From assembly GCF_002878395.1 (NCBI RefSeq), contig NC_061122.1, positions 74,061,458 through 74,125,457 on the forward strand: DNA of 64,000 nt, read 5' to 3'. Below are positions 46,190 through 57,659 of this stretch, in pieces (positions within the stretch are counted from its first letter, which is position 1; each line of letters starts with the position of its first letter). Source of the stretch: Capsicum annuum. Taxonomy: Eukaryota > Streptophyta > Magnoliopsida > Solanales > Solanaceae. The translations under genes were made by a program, and so were the position numbers. The notes under the pieces are model-generated. The model saw only the letters and a list, made by a program, of their open reading frames with translations, made no database searches and was not told the origin of the DNA.

Positions 46190-46740
46190 CTGTAAAACAA
46201 ACCTGTAAAGTGTGCAGAAGCATCTGGTTCATTAGATATAGCCTCATAATTATAAGGAGAAGGGATGTGATTATGCTACCTACTCACTCAGACAATGCTC
46301 TGAACATGAAAGTATGTAATTTTCCCCCTTCTCCCATGCTGAGTCATAATTGGAAGAGAGTCAAGAGGTGTTGATACTGTTCTAATATTATCCCCTTAGT
46401 AGGAATAGTTATGGTGGTGCTTGAAAAAGGCTGGAAGAATTATTAATAACACAAGAAGCAGACCTTTTGGACTTTTTGAATTTAAAATTAGGGGGAAACC
46501 CATGCAACTTGTAACACATTTCAACTGTGCGACTAGGTTTCTTACAAAACTTGCATATGGTAGATGGAGTAGGCTTCTTATGCCCAAAATGTACCCTCTG
46601 ATTATGCATTCTCTATGTAGATGATGTAGAGGTAGATGCAGCATTAAAAAAGCAGAATCAACAAAAAAACCTGGAGCCGGGTGTCTCCTCAATTTGAATT
46701 GTCCAAGATTGTTTAATTGTGACCAGATTTATTGTGTATA
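46190..46740 (-). pseudogene. Copia gag, C-terminal (zinc knuckle) part
   Basis: The minus frame 46409-46609 reads HNQRVHFGHKKPTPSTICKF and CKKPSRTVEMCYKLHGFPPN, then FKFKKSKR. This is the copia gag knuckle C-x2-C-x4-H-x4-C followed by the YKLHGFP signature, but the His position is Arg. Stops lie on both sides. It belongs with the gag body at 47420-48475. The part from 46190 to about 46405 has no recognisable content of its own. Confidence 0.7.
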
Positions 46741-47420
46741 TATATTAGTATATTACTAATCATAATGGGATTAGGAGAGTGTCACGTACTCCAAGAAAAA
46801 TTCCTACCAAATATTCCCTCATTAGCCTTAAACCGTGTGCCATGTTTCAATAAAAATAGGACTATGTCCAATTGTGTCGGCAACTTGTATTTGGAGTGCT
46901 TAAATACCCCATCACGATGTGGTGGTTATAGCATTGACAGGAGCAACGCGACGCGACAGTATCGCATCGACTCACTGGAATTTGCTTCTAAAACTCTGGT
47001 TAAGTGTTGAACGTCCCTCCTTTCTTTCATGCCTTTTGTAGTGTATTTTCAATGAATTTTTGTCCTTTTATCATCAATATATCACCGTATTTAGATCGCA
47101 AAGCATCCTACCGTATCACTTATTATTTCGACTCTTGACTTAATCAATTTAAACTTTGTCCATTACAAATAAGTTATTCCACTCATAATTAAACATTTAG
47201 AACATTTGGAACAAATTAAATACATTAGAATCCACCGATACCAACTAGACACACACCTAGCTCAAGCTAGTCAAACTAGTTTTTCTAGGTTGAACTCTAA
47301 ATGACTCAATTAAGCACAAACTGGTTTGAAAAATACTTTGAACATTGTAATCAGACACTTGGACACTTAACTTCTTATTTATATCAATATCAACACGTTA
47401 ACCACACGAATTGCTCTAAC
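46741..47420 (-). repeat. Inverted fragment of an Athila-type LTR
   Basis: Read on the minus strand it matches the Athila-type LTRs: gttgatattgatataaataag, aagtgtccaagtgtctgatt and the 'agcttgagctag' area (47258-47270) correspond to 4905-5045, and 'caaattccagtgag' (46974-46987) corresponds to 5347-5361. The sequence is more diverged than the other copies. It interrupts the copia gag, with ends near 46741 and 47420. No LTR termini are preserved, so it is a fragment. Confidence 0.65.
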
Positions 47421-48475
47421 TCTCATTATGATAAAGCATGGAATAGGCTCTACTAACTGATGATAGAGACGACATCATGAGAATGTGGCTCTTAATAGTG
47501 GAATAGTTCTCATTCAGATCAGCTAAGAATTAAAATAGTTTAAGTTTCTCTAGGAATTTAGGTAAGGCACCACAAGAGCATACCGGTCCCATATAAGCAG
47601 TACTCATTTCATCCCAAAGTCTCCTAAGTCTAGTAAAATATGAAGCTATGTATGAGGAACCCTGAGCTATGGAACAAAATTCTCTTTGTATTTGAATGAA
47701 TTTGGAACCATTTGACTAACCAAAATGTTCATTGATGTCTAACCATATTTCCCTAGCAATATCATAACCTAGGACACTAGCAGTGATATCCTTGGAAAGG
47801 AAGTTGATGATCCAAGCAATTACCGTATTATTACACCTTTCCTAATAAGGTTAGTACAGAGACTCCTCAGTAGGTTTCTCATAATGACTAGTGACAAGTC
47901 CTAGCTTGTTTTTTGTTGAGAGAGAAATCACTATGCTCTTTCTCCATGCCACGAATCCAGTCACATGTAGTTCTAGGAAAATCATATGGATGAATGTAGA
48001 AATGATGTGTTGAGTCTAGTGAGAATAGATAAAACCCAGATGAAGATGCACTACCACTAGTAGTTTCTACGGTAGGTTCTATAAGATGTTGACTATGTGA
48101 ACAGTATACTATTTTGCAATCTATAGTTACTAACAAGCATACAATGAGCTCAAAAAAGAATGAAATGACACTATTTTCTTCAAAACTCAAAGAAATAAAA
48201 GCCTTCAACAACAAAAAAAATGAAGCCTTCGTTACAACGTCTTTAAAAATGAATGAGAAATCGAAGTAAAACTTGACCCATTGAAATTTCACCAAACTTC
48301 ATACATCAAATTGAAATATTTTTTCAAGGTTTTCCAACCTTGAAGTCAAATCACATACAAAGTACGAATCTGGAAATCTGGGGGGTTTGACAGATTAAAA
48401 ATTTTGCTTCATGGGTGAAATAAGTCGATGGAGAGGGAAGATTGAAGAATTGTAACCTTGCTTTGCTACCATATT
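47420..48475 (-). pseudogene. Copia gag body and primer-site region
   Basis: On the minus strand, pieces between about 47870 and 47430 give VIAWIINFLSKDITASVLGY, REIWLDINEHFG, REFCSIAQGSSYIASYFTRL and RRLWDEMSTAY, the order of the plant copia gag (UBN2-type) domain. Stops and shifts occur. Near the start, YDFPRTTCDWIRGMEKEHSD sits at about 47930-47990 in another arrangement. At 48460-48471 the complement reads tggtagcaaagc, a degraded tRNA-iMet primer site (tggtatcagagc in intact elements), so the 5' LTR should lie to the right. Confidence 0.65.
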
Positions 48476-48932
48476 CGACTAAGGAATTTAAAAACTAAGA
48501 AAGATTTCCCAGTTGGAAATCTAGAGAGAAAAATAAGAAAGATAGAGAGAAGTCAGAGCAAATATTTGAGAATGGAAAATGAATCGTCTTATTTTCTCTA
48601 GAAGCTTCATTATTTTTTTATATCCATTGCTCCATAATCCCAAAAAATTAAAAATACAATGTGTAAGTAAATGAACTAAAAATCTGAGTTGGGCCTGAGT
48701 TGTGGGCTTGGATGACAGTGATTTGGGCTGGCTAACATGAACATTGAGGGTTAACCCTTATTGGCATATATAAAACATGCACTTTAACCTACTACACAAT
48801 TTTTTTCTATGAATAGAAATCATAGAGTAAAGAATTTTGTGCTTCTGGAATCATCACATGAAAATATAGTTGAATTTAACACAAAGTTATCAATATGGTT
48901 ACCGGTCGTGATACCATCATGTTTTTTCTTAA
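48476..48932 (-). repeat. Probable 5' LTR remnant of the minus-strand copia
   Basis: No coding sequence. It lies directly beyond the primer-like site of the copia gag and so is where the LTR should be. The outer edge is not resolved and no second LTR is available for comparison. Confidence 0.4.
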
Positions 48933-50060
48933 CACTCTATTTGGATGATGGTTTGTTATAGTTTCATAATGTATGGTAAAGTATGATATGGTATGGTACT
49001 CTATATACAGCACAATACAGTGTTTGGATGGACTGTATCGTTCACTGTTGTTTAATAACAGTTTTTTTATTTGGTTTGACGGTATGGTACTGTATCACAA
49101 TAGGTAAGTTTACAAAAATAATCCTAATTATTATAAATTTCAAATTTATCAATAATTATTAATAAAATAATTTTTTTTCTACAAATTTATTACAAATCAT
49201 GTCTTTGTAAATATATTACATTGTTAAATTCATAAAACTTTTGGAAATCAAGAGACAAAAGTGTCCATAATTCTTTTACAGATGTGTAATATACATATCA
49301 GATTCTTCTTGTAAAACTGGTTTTTTCCACATTTGTTAGTTTAGGAAAATGCAATCAGTTTTGTTTGTTTGAATCAGAAGATTTGGTCAAGGATATAGAG
49401 ATGAATTAGTTTTGAGATTTTTCTATGCAATTGAAGCAGCCAATATTTTGCTATGCAATCAATTTCTGGACCATGTCTCATGGAAAATCTTAGTGTACTT
49501 CCACTACATCAACACACCACCAATTGTCAATGCCACGTTATTCATGATGCCTGTTGATATAATTTAACTTTTCATATCAGGTTGGCTTCATTATCCGTGG
49601 GAATAATATGGCTAAGTGCTTAAGCATCATACTGGTGCAATAAACTTCAGGATTATCTTTTAAAGTGTAACAAAATTTCAGAGCACTTCATACTTGCATA
49701 TATTTTAGCAAAACACAAATAAGAGGACGAGCATAGAAGAAGAGAAGGCGGACGAAGAAGAATCCAGAGAAGAACAACTTAACAATGCCAAGGAGTGATT
49801 GAGCACAAAAGCAGAAATAAGTAATATAGGGTAAAAGGTAAAATAGAATTTAATGATATTATATAAGGGCATAATTGAAAAGAAAAACCCATGGGATACC
49901 ACCAAATCGGTGGTTCTGTAAATTGGGGGATTTCATGGTCATCAAACCATGATAAAATACCATACCATACCATGCCTTTTAGAAAAAAATCAAAACAAAC
50001 ATGATTCCCTTCGAAACCATTCCATACCGTACCATGGGAAACCACCATCCAAACAGTCAC
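48933..50060. mobile_element. Non-autonomous DNA transposon, TAA target, 1.1 kb
   Basis: Terminal inverted repeats are cactctatttggatgatgg on the left and, read inward from the right, gtgactgtttggatggtgg (about 14 of 19 matching). They are flanked by TAA at 48930-48932 and 50061-50063. Both ends carry runs of ggtatggta-type words (48970-49000, 49080-49100; inverted at 49950-49975 and 50020-50035). A three-base TAA/TTA duplication fits the PIF/Harbinger superfamily, but the terminal bases are not a clean match. No transposase is visible; the ORFs inside are chance. Confidence 0.6.
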
Positions 50061-50318
50061 TAATACGTGGGGAGGAGCAAAATCTTGTCGAATCCATGAC
50101 CACAAATTCTAGATGGATTTGTTGACGTTGTCTCTTCATATTTCTTCATTTTCTTTCTATATTGTTTTACTTGACAGCAGACATGAATGATGAAAAAAAG
50201 GAATTTCTTTTTCTGGAACAGGAATTTCTTTCTAATAAGAATTGATATACAAAATTTAGCCCTTTACATGAAGTTGCAGCCATTCTTGGAAAAAATAACA
50301 CAAAATATGGAAAGTAAC

Positions 50319-50423
50319 CTCCTCGTCCCAAAATACTTATTACCTCCTCATCCCAAAATACTTGTTACCTTTTGCTTTCAAAAAGTAAAATGTGACTACT
50401 ATTCCGAAAAAAAGGAGTATTAA
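50319..50423. mobile_element. Stowaway-like MITE remnant
   Basis: It begins cctcctcgtcccaaaatact and repeats that end 28 bases later (cctcatcccaaaatact), and it finishes with 'ttccgaaaaaaaggagta'. This matches the familiar end of Stowaway (Tc1/mariner) MITEs, 'ctccctccgtcccaaaa', and its complement. The core is about 100 bases, so most of the element is gone or the copy is very short. Confidence 0.5.
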
Positions 50424-53086
50424 ATATAACTAATATTTGTATGAGTTTGATGTATTCTATATGGTGTACAATTTCATAACTTCAATTCTTACTTAATGTA
50501 AAAATTTCTACTAGTATATCAATATACAACATATTTGTGGTTTATGGCTTCCAGCCTATAACATACAGTTTAAATCATTGATTCTTCATTGAGGTTATAA
50601 AATAATTAGAAATCCTGCGCTCCACGACAAACAATTTGAATAAGATCAGTAGTACAACCAAATAAAGGATCTTCATTAGCAATCTCATTTAACTCATGAT
50701 CTCTAATTAAAATTCATCTTTATGGAAGTTGTAACTTGCAATTTTCATGACAATCCAACTGTTTTTGGTGGTATGAGTCATGGCTTCGATGAGTGACGAA
50801 ATATGTCATATTGAATTTCATCTTACTTGACCTCTATATTCAAAGACAAAAATAAATATTTTAATTTACTTTTAGTAAATTAAAGAACTTTATTACTTTT
50901 TCTAATACTGCCTTTAGTATTAAATAACTACAGATAACATAGTAATAGTCAAATTAAAATTACAAAATTATTAATAAGATTTTCTTAGTAAAATGCACAT
51001 CTAATTAAAGATTTTATAAAGGGTATGTCAGGCTAATAAGAGCCCAACAAAACAAAACAGAAGCATAAAAGTTTATTTTATATTGTATAAAATAAGGTGT
51101 ATGACTATAAAAAAAAGTTTAAACTAATATATATTAAAAATCATAGTAATATAAATAATTTTAATTTTTCTTCAGAATTAATTTCTTAAATAATCACTCA
51201 ATTAATAGTTATTTATTTAAGAAATTGGATCGGCTGGGCAAATCTCGGATTTGACACATTGGAGGATATATTGAAAGATAACCAGGAATACAACAAAAAA
51301 AAGATAGTGAGGAATACAGTCGATTAATATGATAATTGTTGACTAATCAATAACTTTAAATTCTTTATTTAAAAAATGACCCCTTATAGGTTAAAAATAT
51401 ATGACAAAAATAGATATTTAAACCAATGTTAAAAAATAATGAGAAAGAAAAGGATTTAAGTGATGTCCAATCAATTAAGTTGTACTTAGATGTTAAAGTA
51501 AAATTTGCTTGTTGGGGTTAGGTAAAGCTTGATAACAAAAACTCCTATTCGGCGTATTCTAGATTGGACCAGAATCGGGTTATCTAGGAAAATGTTTGTG
51601 CTCCTATGGCCGATCGAATCTTGAAAAATTGTTTAATAACAAAATTACACAAAAAGGGAATTAATTATTGACTATGTTAGAACTAATAATTGTTGGGTGT
51701 TTTGCATCTGGCAATTAGGAGGGAAGGAATGCCAAAAATGAATTATTACTTAATTGTTACCCCAAACAAAAAAGGACTCAAACTCGGAATCCTTGCGATC
51801 TATTGGTTGTCGGCCACGAAAGGAAATTATACATGCATTATAAATTAAATCTAAGATAGATAATATGTTTCGTATATCGTAGCTTTTTAGCAAGTTTGTA
51901 TAAAATTCAACATATTAAATATGGAGTTTGGTTGTCATTTTATAGTTTCCACATAAATTAGTGTAGATTATAAACTAATTTATGTACTATGATATGTATG
52001 GTAGAAAATAAAATAACCAAACTCTACATAACTAATTTAGTGAGGTATAACTCTAATAAGTGACCAAAACGACTCTTTAAGAGTTATCGTAACAAACTTT
52101 TGGACTGCATCCAGGATACTCTAATATGTTTGGTAGAATTAATATATGGACATATACATCTCAACCATTTCGACGATTTTTCAATTAATTTAAAGTACAT
52201 AAGTTTAAATGTGTATGTGTATGCTCCGTCTGGCATTTTAAAAATTATTTCACCTGTTAATTCAATCATTAGCTTAATAAATATAAAGGGAAACAAATGA
52301 TTAGATAGTTATTGGGTTCTAAGATAAACTAGTTTAGTGTACGTGCGTTGCACGTATGTATTACGTCAAATATTTCAATCAAAATATTTAGTTAAAGAAA
52401 ATATACGAGAAATTATTAAAAGAGGAAAACCCATTAACATGAAGATTTTTAGCTATAAACACAGTTAAAGGAACTAATATAGCATCCTACTATATTATAA
52501 AGTTTCCAAAGTCATAATTGTGATTTCTAAAATGAAGCTATTACAGTTAAATGATTTAATGTATTCTTGTTTGATATGTCCCAAATAACCATCAATAAAA
52601 AATAATCTTTAAACTTATATATACTTTAAAAAGTTAAATTCAAATGAATCATGTAAGAGAGATAAACAAGAAGGAATTTTAAGGTCCAAAAGACTCTAAT
52701 ATTGGTAGCTCGCAAGTCAAGCCTACAAAAGATTTATTATGATCCAAGCTATATTTCTTAGTTGTATTCATCAAAATATCTTTTCTATTATCATCTTTAG
52801 TCAACGAATTAGTTGAAATAATTTGACAACATAGAGAAAAATTAAGAAGATGACCAAAAATAAAAAGGAAGAATAAGAATAAGAATAAGAATAGAAGTGA
52901 CCTCATAATGCATCAAACACATCTTTGAATAGAGGCATCAAACACTCCTTTCTCCTTGTCCCTCTTCCTCTATATGCTCACCACCAACGACAATATCCTG
53001 TCATACTAACTATGAATATGTAAGAGTTAACACAACAAAATTTTACAACTTCAAATCTAACTAAATGACACATTAAAAAAATGAAC
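50424..53086. other. AT-rich sequence, no recognised gene
   Basis: Only short ORFs occur, none with a recognisable domain. The one at 52679-52906 (minus) begins with a hydrophobic run but has no family features. A palindromic motif, tacgtgc-gtt-gcacgta, is at 52340-52356. Some tracts are over 75% A+T. This stretch and 62245-62690 are the two sides of the site into which element C inserted, and they are the best candidates for old single-copy intergenic DNA. Confidence 0.6.
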
Positions 53087-56000
53087 CTGATTGTAATGCC
53101 CCCAGATCCCATCCAGAGACGTCAAACGGTGCTTATGGACCCAAAGGACCACAAGCTAACCCTTTTTGAAATCAGTACCTGTACACTACATAATATCTAG
53201 AAAAAAATATGGAAACTTGGCATAAGGTTCAACACATCTATACATACTCAAATATGAAAATTGAATACTAATACATCCATTTGAAAAGCCTCTAACTGTC
53301 TGAATTATGGAGTTGATGGGACATGTCCCCAACTAACTCCATCAACAGAAAATAAACAAAATCTGAAACAATAGTAGTAAACTGAGACTCGTCCTCGAAA
53401 GAAGAGGACTCACTGCTACTGCCGCTGACTGGGACCAAACTGCTAAGGATAAACTGGATTCTGTGCCTCTGAACCTATGGTGTCAAATAAAACACCATAG
53501 CGCAAATGCGTCAGTACAAAAATGTACTGAGTATGTAGACAGGGTAGGCTAATGCAAGGGTTCATGCATACGCAATATCTAAACTGAACAATCATGAAAA
53601 TGCCGCATGAGAACACTTACATGAATACACAGAACATGAACAAAATTACCGCAACACTAGATACTGAAACTCAGATTCCACTTTACTGCAGACTGAACTT
53701 ACTACTGACACTGAGATACTGAATCACTGACTCATCTGATACTGATAACTGAGGATCTGGATGTGCTTACATCAATAACGGAATTCTTAGACTTACTGCT
53801 TTTGACTGACAGGATTAGAGATCAACCTTTCTAACAAATGATTTTGAAAACTTTATCAATGATAAGAAATATGATTATATCTGAATCTGACAACCATAAT
53901 ACTCAATAGAAATCTGATACTGTGATTAAGCCTGTCTGATGGCATATCTCTGAATATGATATCAAATAACTGTATGTGACACCAAATCTATCTAATGGGA
54001 TGGTCCATAAATCAATGGAACTATCTGAGTTCCTCACAATGATAGATGACTGTATGTGACAGTCTTGATTTCTAAAAAATGATTCTGAAACTGAGACTGA
54101 ATCTGAAACTGAAACTGTGGGAAGTAGTCACTTAATCGATATGCCCTGACCTACCACAGGTGGGGTCCAACCTGTGCCCCAGTTGGAAGGGTGTCATTAC
54201 CGCGCCACTGGTAAAGACAACTCTATGTGACCCTCATCTAGCATGTCCTAAACGAGAATAGTGGAGCCCTCATCTAGAAGGTCAAGCCACCTCATGTACC
54301 CTCATCTAGCAGGTATGATATCTCTTATCCACCCTCAACTAACAGGTGTGATGTCTCAACCTACGCAGGCTACGTAGTTCTAAAGCACAAGGATTGCTTC
54401 TAAGAATCACACCCTTTAGTAGTAGGTGAGTTCCTATCCTTGAGCTCGCTCGGTGCTAGTTTCTACTCCCAAATGAAAGACTCAGAACTAAATTCTTAAC
54501 TGAACACTGGCTAAACTGAATCTGACACTGATCATATTACTCAAAAGGTCTGACTGAGTTACGCTGAGATCACTTGGTTTCGTATCTGACGGAAAACATA
54601 TTGAATCATGGTATCTAATTGATGATACAGAGCTTGAATAGATTATTCAAATCATTTCTGAGATTAGGATTGAATGACTTGAATACTATTAGAACTGATC
54701 TAATTACAGGTCTGAGGCAAGATTACTAGCGATACAGAGATTACAGAGATAACTGAGATTACTGAGCTTTATTAAGCTTCGCACTTGTCTGAGGATATAG
54801 AATTCTATAGTTCACCGAGTTCTAAGAATCATGGCTCTATTGGAATTATCGAGAAACTGACACGGGCTCTAGACAACAACTCTATTTTCGGGTATAAATA
54901 CCCCCAGGACTCGACAACATAAAAGTAAGACATAATCATTCTTCATCACAAATCATTCATGCATCATCACGGTCATCCATTCATCACTACAATCATTTAT
55001 TCATCATTACAATCATTCATGTATTATCACAATCGTTAAAGAATCACTTCAAGTAGTTGGGCATGATAACATACTTTATCTCTCAAGATCCTTAGGACAT
55101 CGCATTAAGCAATTAGGAAATATAGACCTCTATTCATCATCACAACCACCAAAGGGTCAGTCCAAACCTTTAAGGATCATCAACATCGGTTCACTATCAT
55201 ATACTAGCCTAGGGAAGATATGCTATTAGATTATACCCCATTCAACGAGATCTTACATCAAGTACTTCATACCTATATCGATCTTGTCATGTATTTGGAT
55301 ATCACTTGATTTGGGGGAAGCTTCATACTAACACGTTACAATTTACTCGCTAACCACTTGACATGTATTAAAAGCTTAGAATATATCAAAGAGCACAAAA
55401 TCAGAGAATTTACAACCATCATATCTCAACTTGTTCACTAGGGTCTTTCAACAACTATTACACACGATCGATTTTACACCTACTTGAGGATTTCATGCTA
55501 TCTTGGCACATTTCACTCACTAAGGCATGCATGGACTAGCTCACAATTTGGGGTTTTCTATTCAACATACTATAGTGGCTCTTATGCTTCACCTAAGCTC
55601 TTTATCAAACCTATGGGGAACGTTCTTCACTTATTCAACCATTTCTACACCCAAAAGTCATGAACACATCACATGGAAAAACAACTTCAAGAGGGTCTAT
55701 CACAAACATCACATGAATTCCACATACTAGGGTCAAAGCTCATAAATTTTGTAGGCAAACATAAATCAAAACTCAACAACACATTAAACATCCATTTCAA
55801 CTCATACAAATCATTAACAACTCATAAGCATAAAAATCTTATAGTTTTAAAAAGGGTTCTTGAGCTTCTTGGATGAAAGGGACCCAAGAATCAACATCTA
55901 CATACCTTAATCTTTGAAATTGGATGAACTTTAGTGCTTGAAACATTATCTACACTTGAAATAAATAAATTCTTGAAGCCCACACTATAAGGAACTTGAT

Positions 56001-56133
56001 TCTTGAAGAAAGCTTGAAGATTTATGGATGAATTTTTGGAGGATTAAGGTTCTTGAATTGAAACCCTAGATATTCTCTCTTTAGAGAATTGGAAGAGAAA
56101 TAGAGAAATTAGGGTTTGAATGAGGGTTCCTCA

Positions 56134-56142
56134 TATTTATAG
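56134..56142 (-). promoter_or_regulatory. TATA box of the element C 3' LTR
   Basis: On the minus strand the sequence is ctataaata, followed by an 'aaaccctaatttctc' leader. The same motif stands at the matching place in the other LTR. It is a textbook plant TATA box in the correct orientation for element transcription. Confidence 0.65.
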
Positions 56143-56533
56143 AGGCTCAAAAAACATGGAAAATGACCAAAATAACCTTGGAAAAATGCCCTTAAATTGC
56201 TGGAAAAAATGTTCTTGATGCCATCCGTGATAGGCCGTTAGGTCCGTGATAGGCTGTCACGAATGGTCATCACAAAAGGGGTTCAATTCTTGATTTTCTT
56301 CCTAGGGTTGATGACATCATTAGAAATGTCATCAAAATGTGATGACGTTATCAAAAAGGTCGTTAGAAACGTAATTGCCCGTCAGAAATATCGTCACCAT
56401 TTTCCAGCTTGACATGCTGGAGTAAAATGGGCATAACTCTTTGCTCCAAAATTGAATTTAGGTGAAATTGGTATCGTTGGAAATCTAATTCAAATATATT
56501 TTATTTGATATATATAAATCCACCCATTTCTTC

Positions 56534-56730
56534 ATATACAACATATTATGGTCGATTGAACAACAACAACAACAACAAACCCAGTGTATTCCCACTTAGT
56601 GGGGTCTGGGGGGGGGTAAGATGTACGCAGTCCATACCTCTACCTCTGATGAAGTAGAAAGGCTGTTTCCGAAAGACCCCCGGCTCAAGTAACGCAGTCC
56701 ATAATATACAACATATTATGGTCGATTGAA
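56534..56730 (-). mobile_element. TS-type SINE, 5'-truncated, with its target duplication
   Basis: The body (56561-56703) reads on the minus strand from cttgagccgggggtctttcg through gtatggactgcgtacatctt to a tail of TTG repeats. That tail is the mark of the Solanaceae TS SINE family. A 27-base duplication flanks it (56534-56560 and 56704-56730), identical by eye. The sister LTR keeps the single, empty target near 61983-62012. The tRNA-derived head is absent. Confidence 0.85.
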
Positions 56731-56956
56731 GTAGGCTCAAATTTTGACGGTCACTAAAACTTGAACCATAGAAAGTTTTCAACTCATCCATAAGTTAGGG
56801 GACCTCTATGATCTTAATCATGATTAAATAGATTCCCACACGATTCAAAGTATTTCATACTTGGGAGGATATTCTTGAAACATTTTGACTCAAATTTTTG
56901 CTTTTCAAAATATGCTCTAAGGCTCAGACTAGAAGAGAATTTTGCGAGGCATTACA

Positions 56957-56972
56957 TTATCTCCCCCTTGAG
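56957..56972 (-). other. Polypurine tract of element C
   Basis: On the minus strand ctcaagggggagataa directly precedes the 3' LTR. It is nearly the same as in B. Confidence 0.8.
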
Positions 56973-57100
56973 AATATTCATCCTCGAATGTCATTTGATA
57001 GACTGAGAATATGAATCAACAGAACTTACTTAAGAAATGAAAACATCTCAGATCAGGATTACGCAACTGGAACGACTGACATATAGAGTTCTCACACTGG

Positions 57101-57273
57101 GCATGCAGATATGATGCATGGAATACTCGACTGATGATACTCATAGCTGAATTCTCATAATACACATGCATATCTGATGCATGGACTCATAACAGGATGA
57201 TCTCATGAATACACAACTGAACACATGCTGACAAGTTGAGCTCTTTCTACTGAATATGCATATCTAATGCATG
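57101..57273 (-). repeat. Repeated atgcat-type word beside the polypurine tract
   Basis: Copies of a catgcatatctgatgcatg-like word occur at about 57101-57121, 57165-57182 and 57254-57273. Chromovirus A has two copies in the equivalent place. No coding sequence is present from 56973 to about 57660. Confidence 0.7.
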
Positions 57274-57659
57274 AATGTTCGACTAAGTTGACTTTTGAAA
57301 GCACAACTAACAATGCAATAATGATTGACAATGCAGTGAAAACTTATGCTAATTTCACAAAAAAGATCTGAACATACATCTGGATGAATCTAATGGCATG
57401 CAACATCATAATACTATGGGGTATCTCCCCGTTGGGGCTCTATGTCCCACTAAACACACTTCGCTGAAATACTAGGGTGGTGCGCGGGGCATCTACAATT
57501 GATTCATAATTGACCGATCAATATCTAAAACTTATACATGAATCATGCTAACATATAAGCTCAAAATGGAAGCAAAGGACCTAACAATGCATATCATAAA
57601 GAAAAAGGGCTCATAACTTACCCGGGTTTATTTCAGGGAATCCTTCTCGATTAAGGCTA

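Larger units (their letters stand above)
53092..56956 (-). repeat. 3' LTR of element C (contains a SINE)
   Basis: It matches 58606-62239 throughout. The extra length comes mainly from the SINE and its duplication near 56534-56730 and a longer segment near 55527-55570. The repeated ccctcatctagcaggt module is at 54228-54430. The ORFs inside are not genes. Confidence 0.92.

Noticed and set aside
46396..46692. 98-codon minus ORF overlapping the copia knuckle
   Set aside because: Shadow frame; the overlapping frame 46409-46609 carries the gag signature.
48933..50060. CACTA transposon, suggested by the left end cactc
   Set aside because: The right end is not CACTA-type and the flanking duplication is TAA, a PIF/Harbinger-type target.
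51770..51830. Possible tRNA-derived SINE head (actcaaactcgg...gcgatctattgg)
   Set aside because: No A and B boxes at the right spacing and no tail or target duplication could be found.
52679..52906. 75-codon minus-strand ORF with a hydrophobic N-terminus resembling a signal peptide
   Set aside because: The hydrophobic run comes from a simple AAGAATAAG-type repeat, there is no promoter or known family, and the rest has no motif.
55673..55876. 67-codon ORF nearly identical to one at 61138-61341
   Set aside because: Again the same position in the two LTRs of C; conserved because the LTRs are copies of each other.
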